From: Anisakis pegreffii
Lineage: Eukaryota > Nematoda > Chromadorea > Rhabditida > Anisakidae
Assembly (NCBI GenBank): GCA_035041965.1
Contig: JAPYMA010000408.1
Span: 304,232-368,231, forward strand
Direction: 5' to 3'
Length of the DNA: 64,000 nucleotides
Shown: piece after piece, positions 50,900 through 64,000 of the stretch
Numbering within the stretch: position 1 is the stretch's first letter
Layout: every line of letters begins with the position of its first letter
Notes under the pieces: model-generated
Databases searched by the model: none
The model's input: only the letters and a program-made list of their open reading frames with translations
What the model was told of the DNA's origin: nothing
Program-made: the position numbers and the translations under genes

Positions 50900-51585
50900 T
50901 CAAAAAAAATGTCCCTTCTTCCAGCAAACAAAGCGTTATCTCGTTCGTTAAACATCAGGAATTCTCTATTTCACATCTCTTTGGTATCCATCAACTTCGA
51001 CTACTAACTGTTGTAACCGATATCGTTTAACTTACGTAAATTGTTGTTATAGTCATTATCGCCATCATTATGATTATCATTAACACAATCCTCACCAATA
51101 CTACACAATCGGCACCACTAACAAACGAAGCATCTCGTTGAATATATCGCCGCTCATTCATTGTTTATTTCGTGTACTTAATCAATTTGTGTTCATCACC
51201 ATTTACTTATGTTTTCGGTTGTTCTCTGTGATGACGAGTATTTTTTTCAGTGTTTCATTGTTTTTCTTCAAAAATTTTGCCGTATGATTAAAAAGCTGTA
51301 CGATGTATACAAAGTGAGTATAAAGGAATTATTAAGTTTTATTCGACGAACACACGAAACAAATTAAAATAAACATAAATAACTGGAAAACATCAAGGAA
51401 ACGATAAAACGACTGCTTCAACGAAGCAACAAAAACAACGCTGAATAATCACTCAATGTCAACTGTACAAAAATGAACAATTCCGATCATAAGCACAATA
51501 ACCAAGCAAAACAAAATGTGAAACAATTACAAAAATGGTAACAAACATGGAATTTCAGTCAATTTTCATTATGAATTTCAGCTTT

Positions 51586-55792
<4,207 letters not shown>

Positions 55793-55834
55793 CAGAGCTA
55801 CTCGTTTCACAACTTCTCAAAGTTACAACAACGT

Positions 55835-55845
55835 CTGAAATAAAA
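55835..55845 (-). promoter_or_regulatory. NKAP: Candidate spliced-leader acceptor upstream of NKAP
   Basis: Read on the minus strand, a T-rich tract ending in TATTTCAG lies about 42 nt upstream of the NKAP ATG at 55792, with no obvious coding sequence before it. This is the usual form and distance of a nematode trans-splice site. It could also be the acceptor of an intron in the 5' untranslated region. Confidence 0.5.
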
Positions 55846-57259
55846 ATGTACTCTTAACGAAAGACTATAAAAGCGAACCTGATTGCGAGTGGAAAAAACG
55901 AACGAGGTAGAGAATGTTCTTAGAGCTGGTGAATAAATGAAAGAGATTGAAAATATTTCGGAAATGGTAGATGAATGACAAAGTGAATATTTGGTGAACG
56001 AAGTGTCATTTTCTGCAACTTAACAACGCTCAGATGATTCTTCTTTCCATTCGTTCAAGATACGTTTCACGACAAAATGTACACATTCTATAAGACTCGT
56101 GTGGTCACAGCAAACATTTGGTGTACCACAGAAAGTCTAAATTTGTAGGAAGTGGTCGCATGGAGATAGGGGAAAATCAGACTTTTGAAATATTTGCGAG
56201 ACATCTGAACGACATTCTAGCGCAGATTCAATTAAAAGGATGCATTTCATTTTTCTTTCTGTTTCCTTCGAATAATTAAGTCATCAATTCAACGATGATG
56301 CAGCCAGCGATATGCATAGAATAAGGATACCGACTTTGTGAGACTCGAAATTCTTATCAGGTAAACTGAAAAAAGCAGGATAAAATATTTCAGGAAACAA
56401 GTGTTGGAGAGATGAGGCTCAGGTCTCGTAAATGGCGTGGTAAAAATTACCTGGCCTGGTTAAGAACTGTCGAACCAAAATGTGAATAAAGGTAGGTGCA
56501 CGGGCCAGTATGAGGAAGTCTGTATGAATGCAGTTCATGGGCAAACGGATGAAGTTTCGCCCTGAGGTAAGAATCTCACATGTAACGTGGGTGCGAAAGC
56601 GTTCATGAGGAACCGAGAAATTATAAATTGAGGTAAAAGAAAACTTTAACAATCGGAAAACGAACAAAAGTTAACTGATCGCGGAAAATTGACTTCGACA
56701 CAAATTTGGCGAATTGTCATTGCACCAACATTTGCCCTTCATTAAAAAGCGGGAATTTGAAATTTTCTGACAACCACCTTCAAGGACCCACCCTCTACGC
56801 AAAAATTGGAAGGAAGAAAACAAAAAAAGAACACCAGGACGAAAACTTTAACCATACACATAATACACACTCAAAAACAAACGAAAAAAAAGAGATAATC
56901 ACAATAAGACGAAAATATCACATGACATCACCAAAAAAATACAACATCACAAATCAAAAATTACAATCAACAGTTAATTTAATATCACACATCTGCTCAT
57001 CTTGATTCTTTGAGCATCAGCTGTCGAATCCTTCGAGTCGGAGTGTGAAGTCCTCTGAAATAAAAAACTTAACATCCCCTGAATCGATGTCAAAATATTC
57101 ATAATAATTGTATCGTATTATATTATGTACCTTCATTTAGTGCAGAGCAAAATTACGCAGAAAAGCACTTTTATAAATGGCCAAAATAACACACCGAAAA
57201 TTTTGAGGATATTCGCTGAATCATAGAAAAAAATGAACTTTTGATCAATCAGTTAAGGC
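55846..57259. other. NKAP upstream region, no gene seen
   Basis: Contains the presumed NKAP promoter. The frame at 56706-57005 is Lys/Asn/Thr-rich low-complexity sequence and shows no conservation. Nothing else could be supported. Confidence 0.6.
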
Positions 57260-57366
57260 GGCTCTAAAGAGAGCCGTTGGGTTGAATTGGCTCTAAAGAG
57301 AGCCTTTGGGTTGTCATCGCGATAGACAAAGTTTGGTTTATCAGTTTGGTGGCCCTAAAGAGGACC
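57260..57366 (-). promoter_or_regulatory. Three tandem histone-type 3' stem-loops without a histone gene
   Basis: On the minus strand there are three 16-nt hairpins at 57366-57351, 57304-57289 and 57275-57260. Two read GGCTCT-CTTT-AGAGCC and one GGTCCT-CTTT-AGGGCC. They have the six-bp stem and four-nt loop of metazoan replication-dependent histone mRNA 3' ends, and a C at loop position 1, as reported for C. elegans histone hairpins. The first copy is flanked by CAAACGG and CCACCAAA, also histone-like. No histone frame lies upstream on the minus strand in this window. Confidence 0.6.
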
Positions 57367-57849
57367 GTTTGTTTACAACTCCAAAAACGCCGCGCTATAA
57401 TATCCTCAAATAAACCCTCGTGATAAACATTTCTTGCTGAAAAAAAATGAAATCAATTATAAAGTCAAGAATGAAGGAGATTTTGTAAAAAGTAAAATGA
57501 GACAATTAAACACTGAAGCATTTGATGTGAATTACCTCTACAGATGGATGGATTGCTGCAGCCATGATCCCATTTACCCGCAAGGCCACACTTGTTGTGA
57601 TTAATCATCGACCCTTTAGATCTAGCGCAATCCAGTCGAATGTATGAAATTTAGTATCATTTGATTACACTCAAATGAAGTGAAAATTTCAACAATGCAA
57701 TTATTCTTGCCCATTTATGGTGTTTGACAGCAAAGAGTTTGAAAATAAGTAATTGCTTACACAATACTCCAACAAAAATTATTATGAATAATTTTTGGAA
57801 TTCTTCAAATTCAAGCATGAAGGCAGATATTACTTCTTATAGAGGCTCA

Positions 57850-57923
57850 ACGGTACGACTGCCGGGCTCAACCCGGTACCGAGATAGGATCATTCCTTGG
57901 GTTATCCGCCCATTCTCTCAGCC
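57850..57923. repeat. GC-rich duplicated motif, copy 1 (candidate structured RNA)
   Basis: Similar to 58193-58265; the 35 bp at 57883-57917 are identical to 58225-58259. It can fold as GGTAC/GTACC around CCGGG/CCCGG, followed by a second arm CCGAGA with TCTCAG. Its GC content is far above the surroundings. No tRNA, snRNA or spliced-leader RNA signature was recognised, and the reading frame shifts between the two copies. Confidence 0.55.
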
Positions 57924-58192
57924 GCCATGCAGCCGAGAGCCGAAGAGGATCACAAAAACGTAATATGTGCAATCGCGCTTGATTTAAAAAGTGAAAGAAA
58001 TATATTCAGTAAGCAATCACTTATAATGATGGAGAATTAAAAACTCAAACACCAACAACCACAAGATCAGATGAAAAACTGTCGCAAATGTTTTTAAACC
58101 ACTCTCGACGACTTGCTTTCTCAGAAGCACAGACACCAGATTTTCAGACACCCGAGGTCCCCCGCCGCTGTCCATGAAAACATGGAAGTTTG

Positions 58193-58265
58193 ACGGTACG
58201 AATGCCGGGTTCACCCGGAACCGGGATAGGATCATTCCTTGGGTTATCCGCCCATTCTCCCGGCC
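58193..58265. repeat. GC-rich duplicated motif, copy 2 (candidate structured RNA)
   Basis: Second copy, same orientation, about 340 bp downstream. The second arm here reads CCGGGA with TCCCGG, so one A-T pair of copy 1 is replaced by G-C on both sides and a C-A mismatch is repaired. The small hairpin CCGGG/CCCGG is kept. Either a structural RNA or a fragment of a GC-rich repeat. Confidence 0.55.
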
Positions 58266-58483
58266 ACACTGCATCCGAACACCTACAGGGTGCTCGAAAA
58301 ACTAGTGTCTATGCCCCTTCCCAATCATCAATTGAATACCAATATATAAAAACATTTAACAACAGCTTCACCTGACCTTAAGGACCTACTGATCAATAAA
58401 GTAAACTTGAAACTTGAGAGAATGGAATAGGAATCAACTGGCCTAAATCGGTTTCGGCGATTGTTTGTTGTTGAGGCCACGCC

Positions 58484-58696
58484 ATGTTCGCCTTGTGTTG
58501 CTGCCCTCGATTTCCTGTTGTGTCCAACAGCCTAGAACACACGAATGCAATTGACGATGAGAATCAAACACTACAAATTATGAAAGATCGCATTCGAAAG
58601 GTCGCAAGAGATGTCAACAAAAAAGAGTCACGAGATTCTTTCAGTTATACCACTATATCAAAATTACTACAACACAAAAATACTAAAAATTCCTGA
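58484..58696 (+). CDS. Possible small protein with N-terminal Cys cluster, unrecognised
   Basis: A 70-codon frame starts MFALCCCPRF, a pattern that could be palmitoylated, and continues with a charged helical stretch (DRIRKVARDVNKKE). It ends in TGA at 58694-58696. No homologue is recognised. Composition is more gene-like than that of nearby frames, but there is no splice or poly(A) evidence, and it may be chance. Confidence 0.3.
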   Translation: MFALCCCPRFPVVSNSLEHTNAIDDENQTLQIMKDRIRKVARDVNKKESRDSFSYTTISKLLQHKNTKNS

Positions 58697-59299
58697 TTCG
58701 GTCTCTGGTGAGCCCAACCTAATTTTTTTAACCGTTGAGCTGATTAAGTCGTATGAATGAGAACTTGCCGGGAGGTAAATTCTATGACCACTGATCAAAA
58801 GAATCATCTCAGATCCACAAATTACATGAGAATAACGAAAAAGTGAAAAACTTTGTCACAAAACAGATCATTTCGCCGAGAAGGTGCCGATTTATACGTG
58901 ATGGAATTGATGCACACATCACTGAAGCAAAAACCGGCTAGTAATTACGCATTTAAACGTAAAAACTCAAAGTGGTGAAAAAAACAAAAAAAAATCGGAA
59001 GCAATGAAAAAAAAAGAAGACGATCTCATGAAATTAATTCTCTTGATCGAATAGTTCGTTCGTGGAAAGTAATCAATTCGGAATCATCTGATTTCAATTG
59101 TAGCGGTATTCTCTAACAGATGTGAATGCATAAGAATGCAATTAAAATCGTGCCTTCCGTTTCTAGTCATATTCCTTGGTATTTTTATCACTTTCCGTGA
59201 GTGAAATGATGAATATCATTCATTTGCGTTCGTGATTCGCCAACGGTCGTCTTCTCATCTCCAGATTCAGTTCCCGATCGAGAACTGGGCTGAATTTGG

Positions 59300-60032
59300 A
59301 TGTGTATTTCCTTACTGATCGTCTTTGTAAGTGCCCAACAGCGACTCGATCAATCGTACGGTTTGGCTAAATCCGTTCAATTTCAGGATTTATTTAAATC
59401 GACAGTAAACAACACCTATCTGTTGATTGCATTCACAACGTTTATCTGCATTCCACCTCGTGTGTTCTTGAGTGGAACACATTTTGAACGGATTATTCGG
59501 CAAAAGGTATCATTTCCTCGCATGTTTTGAACCTACTTTTGATGAGCCGATTCATTCGTTCAATTGTCCATTTTTCTTCTGTTCTTGTGTTGTTGTTCGG
59601 ATGCTTTTGACAGGTATACGATGACTTGAAATCTTGCATGTGCGTTAAGCGCTGAATTTCAGGTATTCACAACAAGATATCTGTCATTGTATTGAAGTAA
59701 TAAAATTGCCAAGGAATAATTGTCTGGCACTCAATAGAAACCCGATTAACGTGAACTGATTTGTGGTGAAAACAATCAGTCATATAATTTGAGTTTTTTG
59801 TTCCGTTCTTGTTATAACACTTTGCTTGGTTATTCAATTTCTTCGATAACTTGATCGTCGGACGAAAAGGCGGCATAAAAAACACTCATTCACACATCTT
59901 AATGGGTTGAATTTCAGATTCGGCTTTGATCATCACAAAGCCAATACTGCCATATTCAAATCAATAGTTGTTGCCAAGGAATACATCGAAGTGTTCACTC
60001 CTCGATCGACATTAAATAACAGTGATACTTGA
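59300..60032 (+). CDS. Small putative membrane protein, three exons, unrecognised
   Basis: Exons 59300-59506, 59614-59639 and 59918-60032 join in phase to 115 residues ending in TGA at 60030-60032. The N terminus MCISLLIVFVSAQ looks like a short signal or anchor, and a second hydrophobic segment YLLIAFTTFICIPPRVFL lies near residue 40. The tail (FGFDHHKANTAIFKSIVVAK) is soluble in character. No family was recognised. A poly(A) signal 59 bp after the stop supports a real 3' end here. The frame is also open upstream of parts of exon 1, so the protein may begin in an earlier exon; the 26-bp middle exon is chosen by phase. Confidence 0.45.
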
Positions 60033-60090
60033 ATTGTGATAATGATATTGTTTTTGTAAATCATTTGTTGAATTGATTTATACTTGTTGT

Positions 60091-60096
60091 AATAAA
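60091..60096 (+). terminator. Candidate AATAAA poly(A) signal
   Basis: AATAAA 59 bp past the TGA of the small three-exon gene. It sits in the right arm of a short inverted repeat (ATTGATTTAT with ATAAATCAAT). Confidence 0.45.
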
Positions 60097-60375
60097 TCAA
60101 TTTATAAACGTGTAAGTTTTGAATCGCATTCTCACGAATACACTCACTCAGTTACTCTAACTTGAAATTTCTTCTCCGATAATGACCAGTTTTGCTGTTA
60201 AATCCTTAAGTACAGTTGATCACTTGATATTGAAGGATTCTGAAACATGAATGAAAAATTTAAAAAGGATTATTTTAGTTTCCTCGAATGTGAATCATAA
60301 TCTTCAGCAAAAGGTTTGCAAAACGAAGTGAGCAATCCACTTCACAGACTATAATTCTCTAGATTCTGAAAAGCA

Positions 60376-60680
60376 CCTACTTTGCTGAGCAATTCCGCTT
60401 TCTTGACGGAGATATGGCTATTTTCACAAAGCTCAATCAGCAACAAGCGCAAAGGCGATTATTCGAAAACATTCAATCACTATAAATCAATATCTCGTAA
60501 GTGTTACTATAGCTCTATAGAGGTTACCATCTTCAAGGTAACCGTACTTTCAAGTTTGCCTACCTACTTTGCTGAGCAATTCCGCTCTCTTGACAAAGTA
60601 TGGCTATTTTCACAAAGCTCAATCACCAACAATCGCAAAGGCGATTATTCGTACATGTTCAATCACAATAGATCAATATC
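60376..60680. repeat. Two direct copies of a 120-bp unit with a hairpin between them
   Basis: 60376-60495 and 60563-60680 share CCTACTTTGCTGAGCAATTC and GGCTATTTTCACAAAGCTC, among other blocks. Between them GGTTACC and GGTAACC can pair. The frame stays open through both copies (60382-60690), but nothing marks it as coding. Confidence 0.85.
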
Positions 60681-60699
60681 AACAATGTAATCAAAAAAT

Positions 60700-63209
60700 T
60701 TTTAGTCTTCTCATAGTGATGTTACCATTTCTATGTATTTTATTACTTTTTTCATCATTATACTTATCGTTTAATGGTGATGTTTCCTCCGTTCTTCAGA
60801 CTGTCCAATAAAATTGCTGATCCTCGGCTGCTTTTCGCCGACCATTGCTATCATGTGACTGGCAACACGACCAACCAAATAGAGATTACTCTCGCAATCA
60901 GGTGCTCAACACTTTTGTGCTCGCCAAGTCAACAACCACTTCGATGAAGCCAGATGATTCGCGACGCTGATATCGTTAACTGAGTGGTGAGAGGAATATA
61001 AAGCAAGTGAGAAAGTGATATTGGTGATAACAGAGAGTAAAATTTATTATGATTGTAAATGCCGATTAAATAAGTGAATAAAAGGACCAAAATCATTCAC
61101 ACAGCAGAAACCAAAAGAAGAAAATTAAAATGAGCGCAAATTATAACAGCAAAGTATTCATGAACAAGGAATGCAATAATATTGGTGATAATAAAAACAA
61201 GAGTAGCGCTATGGTAAGTCAGGCAATTTGAAACTATTAGAATGTGCGATCTGAGTACTGATATACATTTTCAGAGAATAAAATACACGCGGCATATTTG
61301 AAGGTGAAAAATTTCGGAAGCTTGAGCATAAGTGTAAGCGTAATGTTAGGGCGAACATGTAGACTCCGCTTGACTGACTGCCGAAAGATAGGCTATCGCT
61401 ATGCTTAATATACTTTGAACCTCGTCATTTTAATCCACTATTCTTCCATAGCGTCGCCTCGTCCGCTTATGAATCCGCTTAATATTTGAACTTTCGATGG
61501 TCTTCAGATTAGGATTGAATTCTATGTCCAGTGCATGTATATAACTGGAAGTTTGATTGAAGAACATCAACTACATTAAAGACGAAAGAAGATGACAAGT
61601 TTAAGAATGCAGCCAAAATACAAAAGTATACTGCGACAGACACATACCGTATATTCCAGTGTAATCAAAACCGCGAAATCGCACTCCGGAACACCACAAC
61701 TACACTCACACACTTATTATCCGCACAGAAAGAGGTATTGTACTGAAAACACATCACTGATTAAACTGTCCATTTGGTTTCTTTCTTGCACCTTCCATAA
61801 AGTAATCGAGACGATATAAAATCATTTGAATCTTCAGTGAATACTGCTCATTTCTAGAGGTGTACACCTCAGAAGCATTATATTGCAGTTTCTGTCGATG
61901 GTTTTCGTTCTTTTTTGCGAAGATGGACTTAAATTTCCGGAGATCGCCGGTCAACTCAACACTATTCACGCCCAACGGATTCCTCTAAACTCCTGATTTT
62001 GATTTACTTTATCGGAGCTCTCCTCTTACAGTGATACTCCATTCAACATGCTCATCAGTCTGTTGAACAGTTAAAGATGAATAGCCAATTAATTTCATCG
62101 GAGAATTATGCTCTCAGAGATCGCAAAAACTGCATCTGAATGGATTTATTGAAAGGAGTTTGAAATCGAAAAAAAGTAAATTCGTCTGCAAATGTGATGA
62201 AAGATTTCATCATATGATTGAATCGATGGTCCAATTTTTTTTGATTCTCTGCTTGATTATTTGAAATTCTCACGATTCATCTCGAATCTATAATTTTTTA
62301 ATTGTTGATAAAAGATTTTAGATGCGATCTAAAAGTGGTGTTGATGTTTCGCTTCAATTTCGCACTTGGATGATAGTTATATTTCAAGGATACTCTCGTA
62401 GTAATTCGTATCAACAGCAGTTCTAGTATGCCTATAATGTCGTATTCATTTGCTAAAATTCTGTTTATCAGTGATCCACTTCCCTCCGTCAACGACGTAA
62501 TTGCAATCTCATTTATTTTTTATATTATAGAATCTTGGACATCAATGACCATTTGAAAAAAAATCATTGATTTTGCGCTTGTTTCTTACAAAAAGTTGAT
62601 TGTTCTAGACATGGCCTATCAGTGCTCTTTGGAGACAGCAGTTTTGTGCAACTTCAGGACTATTTAACGAAACATATTTGCCATCTGCAACAAACATCAA
62701 ACAGAGTGTTGAAGTGTTAAAAGACAGGATAATTTTACGCAGTTATTATCAATTCTTTTTCTAGCACAAAAAATTTATCGTTGCGCCTACAGATAAATTC
62801 ATTGAACGCGCATCATTCGTTCACCTAAAATCATTCAATGAAACCGTTTTTGCCACATTGAACCGTAAACTCGGCGAACAATCTAAAACTTGAATGTGAT
62901 AGTTCAACGGAAGTAGTATGGAAGAGTCAGATAGTGAAATAGCCGGAATGAGCGCAGGAAACGTCCCCCTCCCCCTTCTTTTTAAAGCGAGGAAGAAAGA
63001 GTAGAGGAGAAAGGAAAGAGAATAGATACAACAGGAAAGATAAAGGATAGGAAAGCCTGTAATCATAATTTATTGGCTTATCATCATAATTCTCAATACA
63101 ATTATCAGCGTAGCCGAGAGAGGAACGCTAGATCTCAGTACCTGCAGCCATTTTCCTAACTGCACATGATGAACCTCGTCAGTTTTCTTGTCTTATTCTT
63201 CCTCTATAG
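60700..63209. other. Non-coding tail, no gene seen
   Basis: Short frames here (for example 61592-61819) show no conserved features. No RNA gene or further element could be supported. Confidence 0.55.
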
Positions 63210-63408
63210 CACTGGATCTCAACCTTTTTCCCCGTACATATTACAAAATTTTAAGATGTCCTCGCACCCGCTACAATAAAAGTTCAAAAATATATACGTT
63301 AAAGTCCATTCTCGCCTATTCTCCACACATTTTCGCTGAACATCGTTCTCGCCTAATCTAATATCAAAAAACAAAACCTTATCTCACATCCCCGGTTGAG
63401 AAACTCTG
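63210..63408. mobile_element. 199-bp hAT-type miniature element with CTGGATCTCAACC ends
   Basis: The left end CACTGGATCTCAACCTTTTT and the reverse complement of the right end, CAGAGTTTCTCAACCGGGG, both resemble the CAGTGGTTCTCAACC terminus of hAT elements. The interior is AT-rich with no coding capacity. The target duplication is not clear (CTCTATAG and TTCTAAGC), so the copy is old or the ends are slightly misplaced. Confidence 0.55.
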
Positions 63409-64000
63409 TTCTAAGCCTGCAGCAAGTGTAAGCACAAAATATTAACTTGAAACAAGCCTCAGCATTAGATTAACCCTAACATACTATAACCCGCGTCTGT
63501 GAAAAGTGAAAAGATCGCTTTTATAGCCCAACCTAGGCGAACTCTACGATGAATGCATTTTGGCTTATGTTCCTAAAGCCGTTTTTTCGGAAGGGGAGGA
63601 GGGAGGGCGGAGGATCGGAGGAGGACCCCTCGACGGATCATTCGGGAGAAGAGTTCGTGACGATTATCAGTGGATGTTCTAATAAGCGAATGTGAGGTAT
63701 TTCCAGTTTCGGTACTGCAGGTTTATAAATTGAGGAATACAATTTTTAAAATCTTTTAAAGCACTGTCAGGTCACGGGTTAAGGCGAGAACCATTCAGAC
63801 TGTTTCGGCTCTAGCTACATCTCTGCATTCTTCAAAGTTTTAGCTCCAGCTCTGGCCCCAAATGAGCGTAACCACACAAGACCTCACCCTTCTCATGCAG
63901 CCATTATTTTGTGCTTTTCGTGATCCACTCATCAAGCCGAATCGATTGGTACCAATCTTATCGAAATAGGAGCAAAAAATCATCTCATCGAAAACCATAT
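63409..64000. other. Right edge of the window, no gene seen
   Basis: Contains a G-rich run at about 63591-63632 (GGAGGAGGGAGGGCGGAGG), unusual in this AT-rich sequence. No coding signal was seen. Confidence 0.5.

Larger units (their letters stand above)
48618..51585. other. Region between the convergent NPC1 and NKAP genes
   Basis: Contains a CAGTGGTGGGCA-ended miniature element, the 3' untranslated regions of both neighbours and one gene-like short frame at 50687-50899 on the minus strand. An AATAAA on the minus strand (TTTATT at 51338-51343) lies about 245 bp past the NKAP stop and could serve its poly(A) site. No other coding signal was seen. Confidence 0.6.

Noticed and set aside
57850..58265. 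tRNA genes in the GC-rich duplicate
   Set aside because: No proper A and B boxes, T-loop or seven-bp acceptor stem on either strand.
57366..58300. Histone gene upstream of the hairpins
   Set aside because: No frame resembling H1, H2A, H2B, H3 or H4 on the minus strand.
61592..61819. 75-codon frame rich in Thr, Ser and His
   Set aside because: No conserved character; treated as chance.

Overview
The window looks like genomic DNA from a nematode, most likely a chromadorean with a fairly expanded, AT-rich genome. The grounds are short exons split by GT..AG introns, acceptors of the nematode TTTTCAG type, candidate spliced-leader acceptors just upstream of start codons, and histone-type hairpins whose loop begins with C when read on the minus strand, a Caenorhabditis-type feature. 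No bacterial, viral or organellar genes were seen. The species cannot be named from the sequence alone.

Layout, left to right. (1) 2-1515, plus: the 3' end of an unrecognised gene, in six exons that join in phase. (2) 1516-16001: about 14 kb with no supportable exon, holding one hAT-like element (3025-3773) and a TG microsatellite. (3) 16002-25696, plus: a ten-exon gene for an SH2 plus CDC25-homology adaptor of the BCAR3/SHEP1/NSP family, 643 residues from the first visible Met, with a second copy of the hAT-like element in one intron. (4) 25697-32871: no supportable gene; contains a perfect hairpin. (5) 32872-48617, plus: a complete 25-exon NPC1/NCR sterol transporter gene, 1313 residues. 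Its introns hold a 110-bp miniature of the same hAT-like family, two perfect hairpins and several small duplications. (6) 51586-55792, minus: a ten-exon NKAP gene (SynMuv-family nuclear splicing/transcription factor), convergent with the NPC1 gene. (7) 55793-64000: a mostly intergenic tail with three histone-type 3' hairpins lacking a histone gene, a duplicated GC-rich motif with one covarying base pair, a small three-exon gene with a nearby poly(A) signal, a 120-bp direct repeat and another hAT-type miniature element.

The genes do not form a pathway or an operon. One is a signalling adaptor, one a lysosomal/endosomal sterol transporter and one a nuclear RNA-processing factor. Exon models were built by hand from splice motifs, reading-frame phase and family conservation. 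The three large models close in phase from start to stop, which is strong internal support. I found no convincing undescribed gene system. The most novel material is non-coding: the orphan histone-like hairpins, the covarying GC-rich duplicate, and a stop-free 180-bp intron in NKAP.
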